Shown: positions 38,980 through 49,843 of the stretch, in pieces
Layout of the letters: each line of letters begins with the position of its first letter
How positions within the stretch are numbered: position 1 is the first letter of the stretch
Assembly: GCA_003216255.1 (NCBI GenBank)
Contig: QCJD01000005.1
Coordinates: 16,315 to 80,314, forward strand
From: Pelagibacteraceae bacterium AG-404-N13
GTDB taxonomy: Bacteria; Pseudomonadota; Alphaproteobacteria; Pelagibacterales; Pelagibacteraceae
Reading direction: 5' to 3'
DNA: 64,000 nt
Translations under genes and position numbers: made by a program
The notes under the pieces: model-generated
Seen by the model: the letters and a program-made list of their open reading frames with translations, nothing else
What the model was told of the DNA's origin: nothing
The model's database searches: none

Positions 38980-40219
38980 TAATATAATCAGCTTGTTCTT
39001 TTGATAATTTAGTTAATTTTGCTCCAACTTTTTCTAAATGTAACCTTGCAACTTTCTCATCAAGATGTTTTGGTAATACATATACCTTATTTTCATACTT
39101 ATCAGAATTATTCCATAATTCTATTTGCGCTGTAACTTGATTAGTAAATGATGCACTCATAACAAAACTTGGATGACCAGTTGCACACCCTAAATTTACA
39201 AGTCTTCCTTCCGCTAATAAAATAAGTCTTTTATTATCTGGAAAAGTAATTTCGTGAACTTGGGGTTTAATTTCATCCCACTTATAATTTTTTAACGCTT
39301 CTACTTGTATTTCGTTATCAAAGTGTCCAATATTACATAAGATTGATCTATCTTTCATAGCTCTCATATGATCTGCGGTAACTATATCTTTATTTCCAGT
39401 AGCAGTAACAACAATATCTGCCTGTCCAATCATCTCATCCATCAAAACAACTTCGTAACCTTCCATCGCTGCTTGAAGTGCACATATTGGATCTGTTTCG
39501 GTAACCATTACTCTAGCACCGCTTTGACGTAATGAAGCAGCACTCCCTTTTCCAACATCACCAAAACCAGCAACTATTGCAACTTTACCTGACATCATAA
39601 CATCAGTTGCTCTTTTAATTCCATCTACTAAACTTTCTCTGCAACCATATAAATTATCAAATTTAGATTTTGTTACTGAGTCGTTTACGTTAATTGCAGG
39701 AACTAATAATGTTCCCTGCTCTTCCATTTTTTTCAAAGCCAAAACTCCAGTTGTTGTTTCTTCGCTTAAGCCTTTTATATCTTTTAATAAATCTTTATAA
39801 TCTTTATGCATAAGAGCAGTCAAATCGCCACCATCGTCTAAAATCATATTTGGCTTCCAATCTTTTTTACCCTCTATTGTTTGTCTTACACACCACCAAT
39901 ATTCTTCTTCGGTCTCTCCCTTCCATGCAAACACAGGTATACCTGCTTTTGCTATTGCTGCTGCAGCATGATCTTGAGTAGAAAATATATTACATGAAGA
40001 CCACCTTACCTCTGCACCAAGGTCGACTAGTGTTTCAATTAAAACTGCTGTTTGAATTGTCATGTGCAAACAACCTAAAATTCTTGCTCCTTTAAGAGGA
40101 TGTTTTCCCTTATATTCTTTTCTTAAAGCCATTAATCCTGGCATTTCAGTCTCTGCTAAAGAGATTTCTTTTCTTCCAAATTCTGCTTCATTTATATCTT
40201 TTACTTTATAATCACTCAT
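38933..40219 (-). CDS. ahcY: Adenosylhomocysteinase
   Basis: [52 protein letters not shown]-like [24 protein letters not shown]-terminus; start at internal Met. Confidence 0.97.
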   Translation of the reverse strand: MSDYKVKDINEAEFGRKEISLAETEMPGLMALRKEYKGKHPLKGARILGCLHMTIQTAVLIETLVDLGAEVRWSSCNIFSTQDHAAAAIAKAGIPVFAWKGETEEEYWWCVRQTIEGKKDWKPNMILDDGGDLTALMHKDYKDLLKDIKGLSEETTTGVLALKKMEEQGTLLVPAINVNDSVTKSKFDNLYGCRESLVDGIKRATDVMMSGKVAIVAGFGDVGKGSAASLRQSGARVMVTETDPICALQAAMEGYEVVLMDEMIGQADIVVTATGNKDIVTADHMRAMKDRSILCNIGHFDNEIQVEALKNYKWDEIKPQVHEITFPDNKRLILLAEGRLVNLGCATGHPSFVMSASFTNQVTAQIELWNNSDKYENKVYVLPKHLDEKVARLHLEKVGAKLTKLSKEQADYISVTTEGPYKPDAYRY

Positions 40220-40284
40220 TTTTGATAATCCTTTCAAATAAAGCCGGGTTTCTAACAATAATATAAAAAATAATCAACTTATCA

Positions 40285-41817
40285 TTAAATCGCGGGGAGA
40301 ATTATTTCAACTTTTGCTCCCTTATTTATATTATTAGTCGCTATTATTTCACCATTGTGAAGCTCAACTAGGTTTTTAACTATATTTAAACCTAAACCAG
40401 AATGTTCTCCAAATTTTTCAGGTCTATTACTATAAAATCTATTAAAAATTTTGTCAGTATTTTTTTCACTAAATCCAATTCCCTCATCAATTACAATCAA
40501 TGACAATTTACCATTCTCTTTTTTTGATATCTCAACAATTATTTCTTTATTGTTTTCACTAAAAGAAATTGAATTTTCTAAAAGATTAGCAATAATTTGC
40601 TCTATTCTATTTTCAATACCAAGAATATTAAATTGATTATTATTATCAATTTTTAGTTTAATTCTAATTGATCTTTTTGATTCATAAATACTATTAAAAT
40701 CATCTACTACAGATTTAGCAATATGACTTAAATTAATTTTTTTCATTCTTTCTGATGAAATAGCAGCCTCATCTTTAAGCATCTGAGAATAATCTGTGAT
40801 TAATCTTTCAATTCTTTCTACATCATGAGAGACAATTCCAACTAATTTGCTTCTAAGTTCTTTGTTCTCTGTTTCTGAGATTATATCTGAAGCACTCTTT
40901 AATGATGCTAAAGGATTTCTAATTTCATGAAGCAAATCTGTAGAGTAGTTTTCTGCAGTTGCTATTCTTTTATTTAGCTCATTTGTCATTTCATCAAGTG
41001 AATTAGAAAGCACACCCAGTTCATCATGTCTTTTTTTTATATTTTCTATATTCGTTTTTTCATCACTTTTATCTTTTATTATTTTTGTATAAGCAACAAG
41101 GTTTCTTATTGGTTTCAAAAAATATCTATTTAAAACAAAAGAGAATATTAGAATAACTATGACTACTAAAATTGCAGTTCTAATAATAAAATTTTTTCTT
41201 TCGGCAATTGCAACTTTTACATCATTGGCATTCTCGATAATTGCCAAGTAGCCCACATTATTATTATCAATTAACACATTTTTAATAGTTATTAAGAGAA
41301 ACTGATCGTAAGTTTCTTCAGTAAAAGAATAAGCTTTTCCAAAATTGCTGGATTTTGAATAATTTTTTAATTCAAAATCAATAAATGAGTTTTTTTTACT
41401 AGTTGTATCATTTTTTTCTGTTTTTTTTTGAATTTGACCCTCATTAAGATTGTTCATTTCAATTACTTCGAGCTTTTGGGAAAATGATCGAGGATCTAAG
41501 TCTAAAGTATCAGTATCTCCGATCAATTCAAAATTGTTATCAAAAATTTGAACTCTATCTAAATTCTGAAAAAGAAATCGAGTTGAAAATAAAAATTTTT
41601 TTATATCGTTTTGATTAAATTTTATTCCTAATCTGTTTAAATTTTCAATTGTATTATTTAATACATTAACATGATTGGAGGTTTTGTTTTTTATAATTGT
41701 AGGTTTAATACTGTTTAAATAAAAAATAGTTAAAATTCCAATAACTAAAAAAACAAGAAAATTGATAAATAGAAATTTTTTTAAAATAGATAAATTTTTT
41801 AAAAAGTGACTTAACAT
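40285..41817 (-). CDS. chvG: Sensor histidine kinase, ChvG-like
   Basis: Two TM, HAMP, DLLHEIRNPLASLKSASDII, IDEGIGFSEKNTDKIFNRFYSNRP, SGLGLNIVKNLVELHNGEI; paired with ChvI-like regulator. Confidence 0.88.
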   Translation of the reverse strand: MLSHFLKNLSILKKFLFINFLVFLVIGILTIFYLNSIKPTIIKNKTSNHVNVLNNTIENLNRLGIKFNQNDIKKFLFSTRFLFQNLDRVQIFDNNFELIGDTDTLDLDPRSFSQKLEVIEMNNLNEGQIQKKTEKNDTTSKKNSFIDFELKNYSKSSNFGKAYSFTEETYDQFLLITIKNVLIDNNNVGYLAIIENANDVKVAIAERKNFIIRTAILVVIVILIFSFVLNRYFLKPIRNLVAYTKIIKDKSDEKTNIENIKKRHDELGVLSNSLDEMTNELNKRIATAENYSTDLLHEIRNPLASLKSASDIISETENKELRSKLVGIVSHDVERIERLITDYSQMLKDEAAISSERMKKINLSHIAKSVVDDFNSIYESKRSIRIKLKIDNNNQFNILGIENRIEQIIANLLENSISFSENNKEIIVEISKKENGKLSLIVIDEGIGFSEKNTDKIFNRFYSNRPEKFGEHSGLGLNIVKNLVELHNGEIIATNNINKGAKVEIILPAI

Positions 41818-42515
41818 TATTTAACATTCCAACGATACCCACTTCCATATCTTGTTTCGATCGCTGAAAAGTCATTATCTACTTTTTTAAATTTTTTTCT
41901 AATCCTTTTTACATGACTATCTATAGTCCTATCTTCAATATCCGTGTCTTCTCTGTAGGCAACGTCCATCAATTGTGATCTTTCTTTGATATTTCCAGGT
42001 CTTTTAGCTAATTCTTGAACTATTAAAAACTCAGTAGTAGTTAATTTATCTGGAAGAGGTTTTCCATCCCATTCACATTCTAATTGGGTTGGATCTAATC
42101 TAAGTTTGCCATGATTAATAATATTTTTATTATCTTCAAGATTTGAATCTTTTTTACGCAACTGTACTTTAATTCTTTCTATCAAAACTTTCGTTGAGAA
42201 GCCTCCAGATTTTTTTACAAAATCATCTGCACCCAATTTAAGACCTAATAATTCATCAACCTCTTCGTCTTTAGATGTTAAAAATATTACTGGCAAAGAA
42301 GTTTTCTTTCTTAGTTTTGTCAATAATTCTGTTCCTTCCATTCTTGGCATTTTAATATCTACTACAGCTAGATCAGGTGGTGTCCTTGATAAACCAATTA
42401 GCGCACTCTCACCATCAAGGTATGTTTGTATATTAAATCCTTCTTTTTCGAGAGCTATGCTCAAACTTGTGAGAATATTTCTATCATCGTCTATAAGTGC
42501 AATTGTATGTTTCAT
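41817..42515 (-). CDS. chvI: OmpR-family response regulator, ChvI-like
   Basis: IALIDDDRNILTSLSIALEKEGF; winged-helix LTTTEFLIVQELAKRPGNIKERSQLMDVAY. Confidence 0.9.
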   Translation of the reverse strand: MKHTIALIDDDRNILTSLSIALEKEGFNIQTYLDGESALIGLSRTPPDLAVVDIKMPRMEGTELLTKLRKKTSLPVIFLTSKDEEVDELLGLKLGADDFVKKSGGFSTKVLIERIKVQLRKKDSNLEDNKNIINHGKLRLDPTQLECEWDGKPLPDKLTTTEFLIVQELAKRPGNIKERSQLMDVAYREDTDIEDRTIDSHVKRIRKKFKKVDNDFSAIETRYGSGYRWNVK

Positions 42516-42564
42516 TGATATTTATAAAAATACTAAATTGTTTAAATTTGGGCAATTTAAAATT

Positions 42565-45336
42565 TTAATGAAGTTCTCCCCAATTTTTACCTGAATTAAC
42601 ATCTACTAATAAAGGTATTGAAAAAGAATGTTGTTCACTATTCTTAACACTCATCATAATATCACTAATTAACTTTGATGATTTTTTAAGATCATTAATA
42701 TTTGTCTCAAAAATCAATTCATCATGAATTTGAAGTAACATTTTTAAATTTTCATTTTTTGGTAAATTCAATTCACCATTCAACCTTATCATTGCTAATC
42801 TCATTATTTCTGATGCTGAACCTTGAATTGGAGCGTTGATTGCAGCTCTTTCTTGAAAATTTCTTACATTAAAATTTTTATCATTTATTCCAATGATATG
42901 AGTTTTTCTTCCAAATATATTTTTTACATATCCACTTTTTCTACAAAATTTAATAGTTGAATTCATATATTCTTTTATTTCAGGAAATTTTTGAAAATAA
43001 GAATTTAAAAATTCTTCTGCTTCAATATTAGAAACCCCAATTTGCTTTGCCAATCCGTATTGTGATATTCCATAAATTATTCCAAAGTTAATAGCTTTTG
43101 CTTTTCTTCTCATTTCTGAATTAACTTTTTTTATCTCAACACCAAATACTTGGCTGGCTGTCAAAGAATGAATATCCTCACTATTTAAAAATGCTTTTTT
43201 TAGAGCTTTTACATCTGCTAAATCTGCTAAAATTCTCATTTCTATTTGATTATAATCTGCAGATATTAATTTCTTATCTTTTTCAGAAATAAATGCTTTT
43301 CTGATATCTCTACCATCTTCTGATTTTATAGGAATATTTTGCAAATTTGGGTCACTTGAAGCCAGTCTTCCAGTAGTAGTTGCTGCTAATAAAAAAGAAG
43401 TGTGAACGCGATTTGTCTTAAAATTTAGATGTTCGGGTAAGGAATCAGAATATGTATTTTTAAGTTTACTAGTTTGTCGCCAATCTAAAACTAATTTGGG
43501 TAATTCATGTCCTTTGAATGCTAGATCTTCTAATACTGAAGCGTTTGTTGCAAAACTACCTTTTTTTGTTTTTTTTAGTGAAGAAATTTTAAGATCATTG
43601 TACATTATTTCACCAAGTTGCTTAGTAGAAGCAATATTAAACTTTTTATTTGAAATTTTATAAATTTTTTTTTCAAATTGTTCAATTTTATTTGAGAATT
43701 TAGAAGATAGTTTTTTTAGAAAACCTTTATCTAATCCAATTCCATTTATTTCCATCATTGCTAAAATTTTTATTAATGGTTTTTCAAAAATTTCGTAAAT
43801 ATTAATTAAATTTTCTGATTTTAAAGATTTTAAAAATATCTTATATAATCGATAAGTAATATCAGCATCTTCAGAAGCATAATTTTTAGCAACTTCCAAA
43901 TCTACTTCGCTGAAGTTTATCTGTTTCTTTCCTGTTCCAACTATATCCTTAAATTTTATTGTCTTGTGATCTAAATGAATTTCAGACAAAGTATCCATAT
44001 TATGACGATTTTTTCCTGCATCTAAGACATATGACATAAGCATTGTATCCTCCATAGAATTAATATCAATTCCTCGATGGTAAAATATTATGTAATCAAA
44101 CTTAATATTTTGACCGATTTTTTTAATACTTTTATCTTCTAAATAAGGTTTAAAAATTGATAAAATTTTTTTTTCATCAAAATTTTTTGTATTTAAGTGA
44201 TTTAAAGGAATGTAAAAGGCATAACCAATGCTACTTGATATTGAAATTCCTACTAAGCTGGCCTGATGTGGATCAAGCGAGTTGGTCTCGGTATCAATTG
44301 AAAATTCACCAATTTCTTCAGCATTTTTTAAAAATTTTCTTAGCTCATCTTCATTTTTGATAATTTCATAATTTTTTTTTGTAATCTCTAAAGAATATTT
44401 TTCTTTTATATTAGGCTCATTATTTTCAAATTCTGACTCCCCATATTTAGATATAGCTGAACTTAAAAGTCTATTAAATTCCATTTCTCTTAGAAAATTA
44501 TATAACTTTTTTTTATCAATTTGCTTTAGTTCAAATTCACTAATCGAATTTTTTACTGGCACATCATTTTTTAATTCAACAAGCTTTTTACTAATTATTG
44601 CTTTATCACTGTTTTGAATTAATGTTTCTCTTCTCTTATTTTGTCTAATTTTTTTAGCATTTTTTAATAAATTCTCTAAATTTCCATATTCGTTAATTAA
44701 TTCAGCTGCAGTTTTTACCCCAATGCCAGGAACTCCTGGAACATTATCTGTAGTGTCTCCTGCCAATGCTTGAACATCAACTACTTTTTCTGGTTTAACT
44801 CCAAATTTATTATTTACATCTTCTTCATTAATAAATTTATTTTTCATTGGATCATAAATTCTTACGTTTTTTCTATACAGTTGCATTAGATCTTTATCGG
44901 AAGAAACTATAGTAGCCTTGGCACCTTTTGATAAAATTTGTTCTACATAAGTTGCGATTAAATCATCAGCTTCATAATTAATTAATTCAATGGATGGTAA
45001 ATTGAATGCTAAAACAGATTTTCTTATAAATTCAAATTGAGGTATAAGATCATCTGGAGCGTCTGATCTATTACCTTTGTATTCAGAATAAATATCATTT
45101 CTAAAATTTTTTCTCGCAGAATCAAAAATCACTGCAAAATGAGTTGGTTTTTCAGAATTTTCATTAGATTTTGAGTCTTCAAGCAATTTGAAAAGCATAT
45201 TGCAAAATCCACTAACTGCACCAACTGGTAATCCGTCACTTTTTCTTGTTAGCGGTGGCAAGGCATAGTACGCTCTAAAAATATATCCTGATCCATCGAC
45301 TAAGTAAAAATGATCAGATTTTTTTATTTTATTCAT
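42565..45336 (-). CDS. polA: DNA polymerase I (5'-3' exo, 3'-5' exo and pol domains)
   Basis: FYLVDGSGYIFRAYYALPPL; FSIDTETNSLDPHQASLVGIS; SADYNQIEMRILADL; RRKAKAINFGIIYGIS. Confidence 0.97.
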   Translation of the reverse strand: MNKIKKSDHFYLVDGSGYIFRAYYALPPLTRKSDGLPVGAVSGFCNMLFKLLEDSKSNENSEKPTHFAVIFDSARKNFRNDIYSEYKGNRSDAPDDLIPQFEFIRKSVLAFNLPSIELINYEADDLIATYVEQILSKGAKATIVSSDKDLMQLYRKNVRIYDPMKNKFINEEDVNNKFGVKPEKVVDVQALAGDTTDNVPGVPGIGVKTAAELINEYGNLENLLKNAKKIRQNKRRETLIQNSDKAIISKKLVELKNDVPVKNSISEFELKQIDKKKLYNFLREMEFNRLLSSAISKYGESEFENNEPNIKEKYSLEITKKNYEIIKNEDELRKFLKNAEEIGEFSIDTETNSLDPHQASLVGISISSSIGYAFYIPLNHLNTKNFDEKKILSIFKPYLEDKSIKKIGQNIKFDYIIFYHRGIDINSMEDTMLMSYVLDAGKNRHNMDTLSEIHLDHKTIKFKDIVGTGKKQINFSEVDLEVAKNYASEDADITYRLYKIFLKSLKSENLINIYEIFEKPLIKILAMMEINGIGLDKGFLKKLSSKFSNKIEQFEKKIYKISNKKFNIASTKQLGEIMYNDLKISSLKKTKKGSFATNASVLEDLAFKGHELPKLVLDWRQTSKLKNTYSDSLPEHLNFKTNRVHTSFLLAATTTGRLASSDPNLQNIPIKSEDGRDIRKAFISEKDKKLISADYNQIEMRILADLADVKALKKAFLNSEDIHSLTASQVFGVEIKKVNSEMRRKAKAINFGIIYGISQYGLAKQIGVSNIEAEEFLNSYFQKFPEIKEYMNSTIKFCRKSGYVKNIFGRKTHIIGINDKNFNVRNFQERAAINAPIQGSASEIMRLAMIRLNGELNLPKNENLKMLLQIHDELIFETNINDLKKSSKLISDIMMSVKNSEQHSFSIPLLVDVNSGKNWGELH

Positions 45337-45385
45337 ATAATAATGTTATCTTATTTCTCTTAATGTTATAAATGTATAACCATAT

Positions 45386-46315
45386 ATGGAAAAAAAAAAC
45401 GTTGTAGATGTTAAAAACTTAAAAAAAACTTATTCAAAAAAAGGCGCAAACCTAGTTGAAGCCTTAAAAAGTTTAAACTTAGAAGTGAAAGAAGGAGAAA
45501 TTTTTGGATTACTTGGACCAAATGGTGCTGGAAAAAGTACATTTATTAACATACTTGGAGGATCTGTTATAAAAAGTGAAGGCACAGTAAATGTTTGGGG
45601 TTTTGATTTAGATAAGAATCCTAGACAAGTTAGAGCATCTATTGGGATAGTTCCTCAAGAAGTAAATATAGACCCATTTTTTAGTCCTAAAAACTTACTA
45701 GAATTACAGGCTGGATTATATGGAGTCAAAAAAAAAGATAGGATAACTGATACAATTTTGAAATTAGTATCTTTAGAAAATCAAGCAAATAGTTATTCAA
45801 GAAGTTTATCTGGTGGAATGAAAAGAAGGTTAATGGTAGCAAAAGCTATGGTTCATCAACCGCCTATTGTAATTTTGGATGAACCAACAGCAGGGGTTGA
45901 CGTCGAACTAAGAAAAAAAATGTGGGATAATGTAAAATCATTAAATGAAAAAGGTGTAACTATTATACTTACAACTCATTATTTAGAAGAAGCTGAAAAA
46001 ATGTGTGATAGAATTGGAATTTTAAGCCATGGTGAATTAGTAGCTTTAGATACAACAAAAAATCTTTTAGATAAAATTCAAACAAAGATTGTCAATTTTA
46101 TTACAGATAAAAAAGCAAATATTGATGAAAATCAGTTAGAATCTTTAAAGGTTATTTCTAATGAAAACGGTAAATTAAGTATTTCTTATGAAAAAAGCAA
46201 AATTAATATTGACCAAATTATTAAATATTTATCTGCCCAAAATATAAAAATATTTGACATTTCAACTGATGATGGTGATCTAGAAGATGTATTTTTAAGG
46301 TTAACAAAAAACTAG
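45386..46315 (+). CDS. ABC transporter ATP-binding protein (YadG/ABC-2 type)
   Basis: GLLGPNGAGKSTFINILGG; RSLSGGMKRRLMVAKAMVHQPPIVILDEPTAGVD; no adjacent permease. Confidence 0.9.
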   Translation: MEKKNVVDVKNLKKTYSKKGANLVEALKSLNLEVKEGEIFGLLGPNGAGKSTFINILGGSVIKSEGTVNVWGFDLDKNPRQVRASIGIVPQEVNIDPFFSPKNLLELQAGLYGVKKKDRITDTILKLVSLENQANSYSRSLSGGMKRRLMVAKAMVHQPPIVILDEPTAGVDVELRKKMWDNVKSLNEKGVTIILTTHYLEEAEKMCDRIGILSHGELVALDTTKNLLDKIQTKIVNFITDKKANIDENQLESLKVISNENGKLSISYEKSKINIDQIIKYLSAQNIKIFDISTDDGDLEDVFLRLTKN

Positions 46316-46347
46316 ATTAATTATTTTTAAAGATGTAAAATAATCGT

Positions 46348-46899
46348 ATGGAACTTGTAAAAACTATATCAAACAACAAAATAATTAAAATTTTTTTGAT
46401 TTCTCTTTTAGGATCAATTTTATTAACGATTTCTGCAAAAATTAAAATTCCTTTTTATCCAGTACCTATGACTATGCAAACTTTTGTAGTAATATTCTTA
46501 GGTATTTCTTTTGGTTATAAAGTTGGGGTAACAACAATTTTATTATATTTACTTGAAGGTATTGCTGGTTTGCCAGTTTTTTCTAATTCACCAGAAAAAG
46601 GAATAGGTATTACTTACTTTGTTGGACCTACAATGGGCTATTTAATAGGATTCGTTTTCGCATGTTTCATTGCAGGTTACTTTAAATATAATTCAAACTA
46701 TTTGAATAATTTTTTAAAAATATTATTGTCAACGTCAATAATATATTTATTTGGAGTAATATGGTTAGGTACTTTAATAGGTTGGGATAAACCAATTTTA
46801 CAATTAGGTGTTTATCCATTTTTATTAGCAGAACTATTTAAAATTTTACTCTTAACTATACTGGCAAAAAAAGTTGGAAAATTTAGAAAATTTATCTAG
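46348..46899 (+). CDS. bioY: Biotin transporter BioY
   Basis: AKIKIPFYPVPMTMQTFVVIFLGISFGYKVGVTTILLYLLEGIAGLPVFSN; GPTMGYLIGF. Confidence 0.94.
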   Translation: MELVKTISNNKIIKIFLISLLGSILLTISAKIKIPFYPVPMTMQTFVVIFLGISFGYKVGVTTILLYLLEGIAGLPVFSNSPEKGIGITYFVGPTMGYLIGFVFACFIAGYFKYNSNYLNNFLKILLSTSIIYLFGVIWLGTLIGWDKPILQLGVYPFLLAELFKILLLTILAKKVGKFRKFI

Positions 46900-47455
46900 G
46901 AGATCTTTTAGATAATATTCTTTGTAAAGTTCTTCTATGCATTTTCAATCTTCTTGCAGTTTCTGAAACATTCCTATTGCACAGCTCAAACACTCTATGA
47001 ATATGCTCCCACTTAACTCTGTCTGCTGACATAGGGTTTTCTGGGGGTGAAGCTTTTGATTGTGGATCGGCTAAAAGAGCTTTTTCCACGTCATCTGCAT
47101 CAGCAGGTTTTGCAAGATAGTCAATTGCTCCCTCTTTGATAGCGGCAACTGCTGTTGGTATATTTCCGTAACCAGTTAACATAATTATTCTGCTACTAGG
47201 ATTATTAACCTGAATTTCTTTTACAACCTCAAGTCCATTTCCATCGTTCAGTCTTAAATCGACAACTGCAAAAGCTGGTTTTTTTGATTTTACAGACTCT
47301 ATCCCAAGTTTTACACTCTCTGCTTGTGAGACTTGAAAACCTTTTTTCTCCATTGCCCTAGATAATCTCTCTCTAAATGGATTATCATCATCAACGATCA
47401 GCAATGAATTATCTTTAAATTCGCTTATTTTTTTTAAGTTTTGTACATTTTTCAT
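46892..47455 (-). CDS. regA: RegA/ActR/PrrA-type redox response regulator
   Basis: LLIVDDDNPFRERLSRAMEKKGF; C-terminal Fis-type HTH HRVFELCNRNVSETARRLKMHRRTLQRILSKRSPR. Confidence 0.92.
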   Translation of the reverse strand: MKNVQNLKKISEFKDNSLLIVDDDNPFRERLSRAMEKKGFQVSQAESVKLGIESVKSKKPAFAVVDLRLNDGNGLEVVKEIQVNNPSSRIIMLTGYGNIPTAVAAIKEGAIDYLAKPADADDVEKALLADPQSKASPPENPMSADRVKWEHIHRVFELCNRNVSETARRLKMHRRTLQRILSKRSPR

Positions 47456-47551
47456 TAGTTCACATATGGAAACGATTTTCTATATTTCAATGATATTATT
47501 TACTTTACATTGCTTAACATATCCCATAAATGCTGGATTTATATAGAAATT

Positions 47552-47577
47552 GCATAGCAGATATGCGGTTTTTTTTG
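47552..47577 (+). promoter_or_regulatory. Short hairpin plus poly-T in the leader of the polyamine operon (possible attenuator)
   Basis: GCATA-GCAGA-TATGC followed by GGTTTTTTTT just upstream of the decarboxylase start at 47601. Confidence 0.35.
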
Positions 47578-47600
47578 TTAAATTTTTTTTGAGGTAATAA

Positions 47601-48779
47601 ATGGAAAAATTTAAATCAGTTGATGAACTAGTAAAACAACTGAGACCTACAGAGCCAGTTTATTGTATTAGAAGAAAATCAATACAATTATCTTCCAAAT
47701 ACTTTCAAAATAAATTTCCTGGAAAAATTCTTTACGCAGTTAAAACTAATCCAAATCCAGTTGTACTAAAAACAATTTTGGAAAGTGGAATTAATAATTT
47801 TGACATAGCCTCAATTAAAGAAATCGAAGCAATTAAAAAAATAAACCCAAAAGCTATTTGTTCTTACATGCATACTGTTAAAAGTAGAGAAAGTATAAAT
47901 GAAGCTTATTTTAAATATGGAATAAAGGCATACTCATTGGATACAAAAGATGAATTAATTAAAATTATTGAAAGCACAAATAATGCTAAAGATTTAGAAT
48001 TATTTATAAGAGTTGCAGTTTCTAATGAACACGCGGAAATAGACTTGTCAAAAAAATTTGGAGCAATTAATTCAGAAGCATCTGCATTGTTAAGATTGGC
48101 AAAACAATACGCAAAAAAAATAGGATTGAGTTTTCATGTTGGTTCTCAATGTATGCATCCTATATCTTATACCAAAGGTATTGGTGAAATAGGAAATATA
48201 ATAAAAAAAACAAAAATTATTCCAGATGTAATTAATATAGGAGGAGGTTTCCCAACTATATATCCTGATTTAATCCCACAATCACTTGATAATTATTTTA
48301 AAGAAATTAATGAAGCGTTATCAAATTTAAAATTAAAAAAACTTCCAGAAGTTATTTGTGAACCAGGAAGAGCTATTGTTGCCGAAAGTGGCTCAACAAT
48401 AGTAAGAGTTAATTTACGTAAAAAACAAAAATTATATATTAATGATGGGACATACGGAACTCTTTTTGATGCAGGTGTGCCAAATATAGTTTATCCTTCA
48501 AGAATTATTAAAAATGGTAAACTAATTTCTAAAAAGTTAACCGCATTTGATTTTTATGGACCAACTTGTGATAGCATGGATTATATGAAAGGTCCTTTCA
48601 TTTTACCAAACAACATAAAAGAAAATGACTATATTGAATTAGGACAATTAGGTGCATATGGCTTAACATTTAGAACTGAATTTAATGGTTTTTTTTCAGA
48701 CAATATATATGAAGTAGAAGACGATCCCATAATGACGATGTACGGCAAAGAAACTAACAAAGAGTTTCTTGTTGCTTAA
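47601..48779 (+). CDS. Type III PLP-dependent ornithine/diamino-acid decarboxylase
   Basis: KILYAVKTNPNPVVLKTI; GSQCMHPISYTKG; CEPGRAIVAESG; NDGTYGTLFDAGVPN; YGPTCDSMD. Confidence 0.92.
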   Translation: MEKFKSVDELVKQLRPTEPVYCIRRKSIQLSSKYFQNKFPGKILYAVKTNPNPVVLKTILESGINNFDIASIKEIEAIKKINPKAICSYMHTVKSRESINEAYFKYGIKAYSLDTKDELIKIIESTNNAKDLELFIRVAVSNEHAEIDLSKKFGAINSEASALLRLAKQYAKKIGLSFHVGSQCMHPISYTKGIGEIGNIIKKTKIIPDVINIGGGFPTIYPDLIPQSLDNYFKEINEALSNLKLKKLPEVICEPGRAIVAESGSTIVRVNLRKKQKLYINDGTYGTLFDAGVPNIVYPSRIIKNGKLISKKLTAFDFYGPTCDSMDYMKGPFILPNNIKENDYIELGQLGAYGLTFRTEFNGFFSDNIYEVEDDPIMTMYGKETNKEFLVA

Positions 48780-49822
48780 TGTCAGACAAAAAAAATTTAT
48801 TCCATAATAAAAAAAAAGATTTCTTGAGCAAGGAAGTTGAGCATATAGATATAACTTCCTTTGACGCAAGATCTATAATCTCATCAATGGAAAAAATGTC
48901 TTTTGTTTCAAGAGAAACTGCAAATGCAGCAAATATCTATAACGAAATGATTAAAGATAAGGATTGTACTATTTTTTTAACTTTAGCAGGTTCAACTTCT
49001 GCTGCTGGATGCATGCATATTTATAGAGATATGGTTAAATATAATATGATTGATGCAATTGTGGCTACAGGCGCATCTATAATTGATATGGACTTTTTTG
49101 AAGCCCTAGGTTTCAAACATTATCAAGGGTCTCAATTTCAAAATGATTCTGAGTTAAGAGAAAACTATATAGATAGAATTTACGATACTTATATTGACGA
49201 AAACGAATTACAGATGTGTGATAAAATAATTGGTGAAATTGCAGATAGTTTAGTGCCAAAAAGCTATACCTCTAGAGAATTTATTAAAGAGATAGGAAAA
49301 TATTTAAAATCAAATGCTAAAAAGAAAGGGTCATTAATTGAAATGGCATATGATAATAATGTACCAATATTTTGTCCAGCTTTTACTGACTCTAGTGCTG
49401 GGTTTGGATTAGTATTACATCAAGAAAGAAATCCAAAAAAACATATTACTATAGACTCGATTAGAGAATTTCGTGAACTAACTGAAATAAAAATAAAGTC
49501 TAAGGGATCAGGATTATTTATGATCGGAGGTGGTGTTCCAAAAAATTTTATTCAAGACACTGTTATCTGCGCAGAGTTGTTGGGGAAAGAAGTAGATATG
49601 CATAAGTATGCTATACAAATAACGGTTGCCGATTCAAGAGATGGGGCATGTAGTAGCTCAACCTTAAAAGAAGCAAGTTCTTGGGGAAAAGTTGATATTA
49701 CAAAAGAGCAGATGGTTTTTGCTGAAGCAACAAGCGTTCTTCCATTAATTATAAGTGATGCTTATCATAGAGCTGAATGGAAAAATAGAGAAAGAAAAAA
49801 CTTTTCAAATATATTTAAATAA
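48779..49822 (+). CDS. Deoxyhypusine-synthase-like protein (probable homospermidine-synthase-type enzyme)
   Basis: TLAGSTSAAGCMHIYRDMVKYNMIDAIVATGASIIDMDF; SGLFMIGGGVPKNF; candidate catalytic Lys in ASSWGKV; follows the decarboxylase. Confidence 0.82.
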   Translation: MSDKKNLFHNKKKDFLSKEVEHIDITSFDARSIISSMEKMSFVSRETANAANIYNEMIKDKDCTIFLTLAGSTSAAGCMHIYRDMVKYNMIDAIVATGASIIDMDFFEALGFKHYQGSQFQNDSELRENYIDRIYDTYIDENELQMCDKIIGEIADSLVPKSYTSREFIKEIGKYLKSNAKKKGSLIEMAYDNNVPIFCPAFTDSSAGFGLVLHQERNPKKHITIDSIREFRELTEIKIKSKGSGLFMIGGGVPKNFIQDTVICAELLGKEVDMHKYAIQITVADSRDGACSSSTLKEASSWGKVDITKEQMVFAEATSVLPLIISDAYHRAEWKNRERKNFSNIFK

Positions 49823-49843
49823 TAAGTGCAATAATTATTGATA

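Noticed and set aside
40220-40284. Possible SAM/SAH-sensing leader upstream of ahcY
   Set aside because: The short spacer does not show a recognisable SAH, SAM-II or SAM-V core by eye; a covariance search would be needed.
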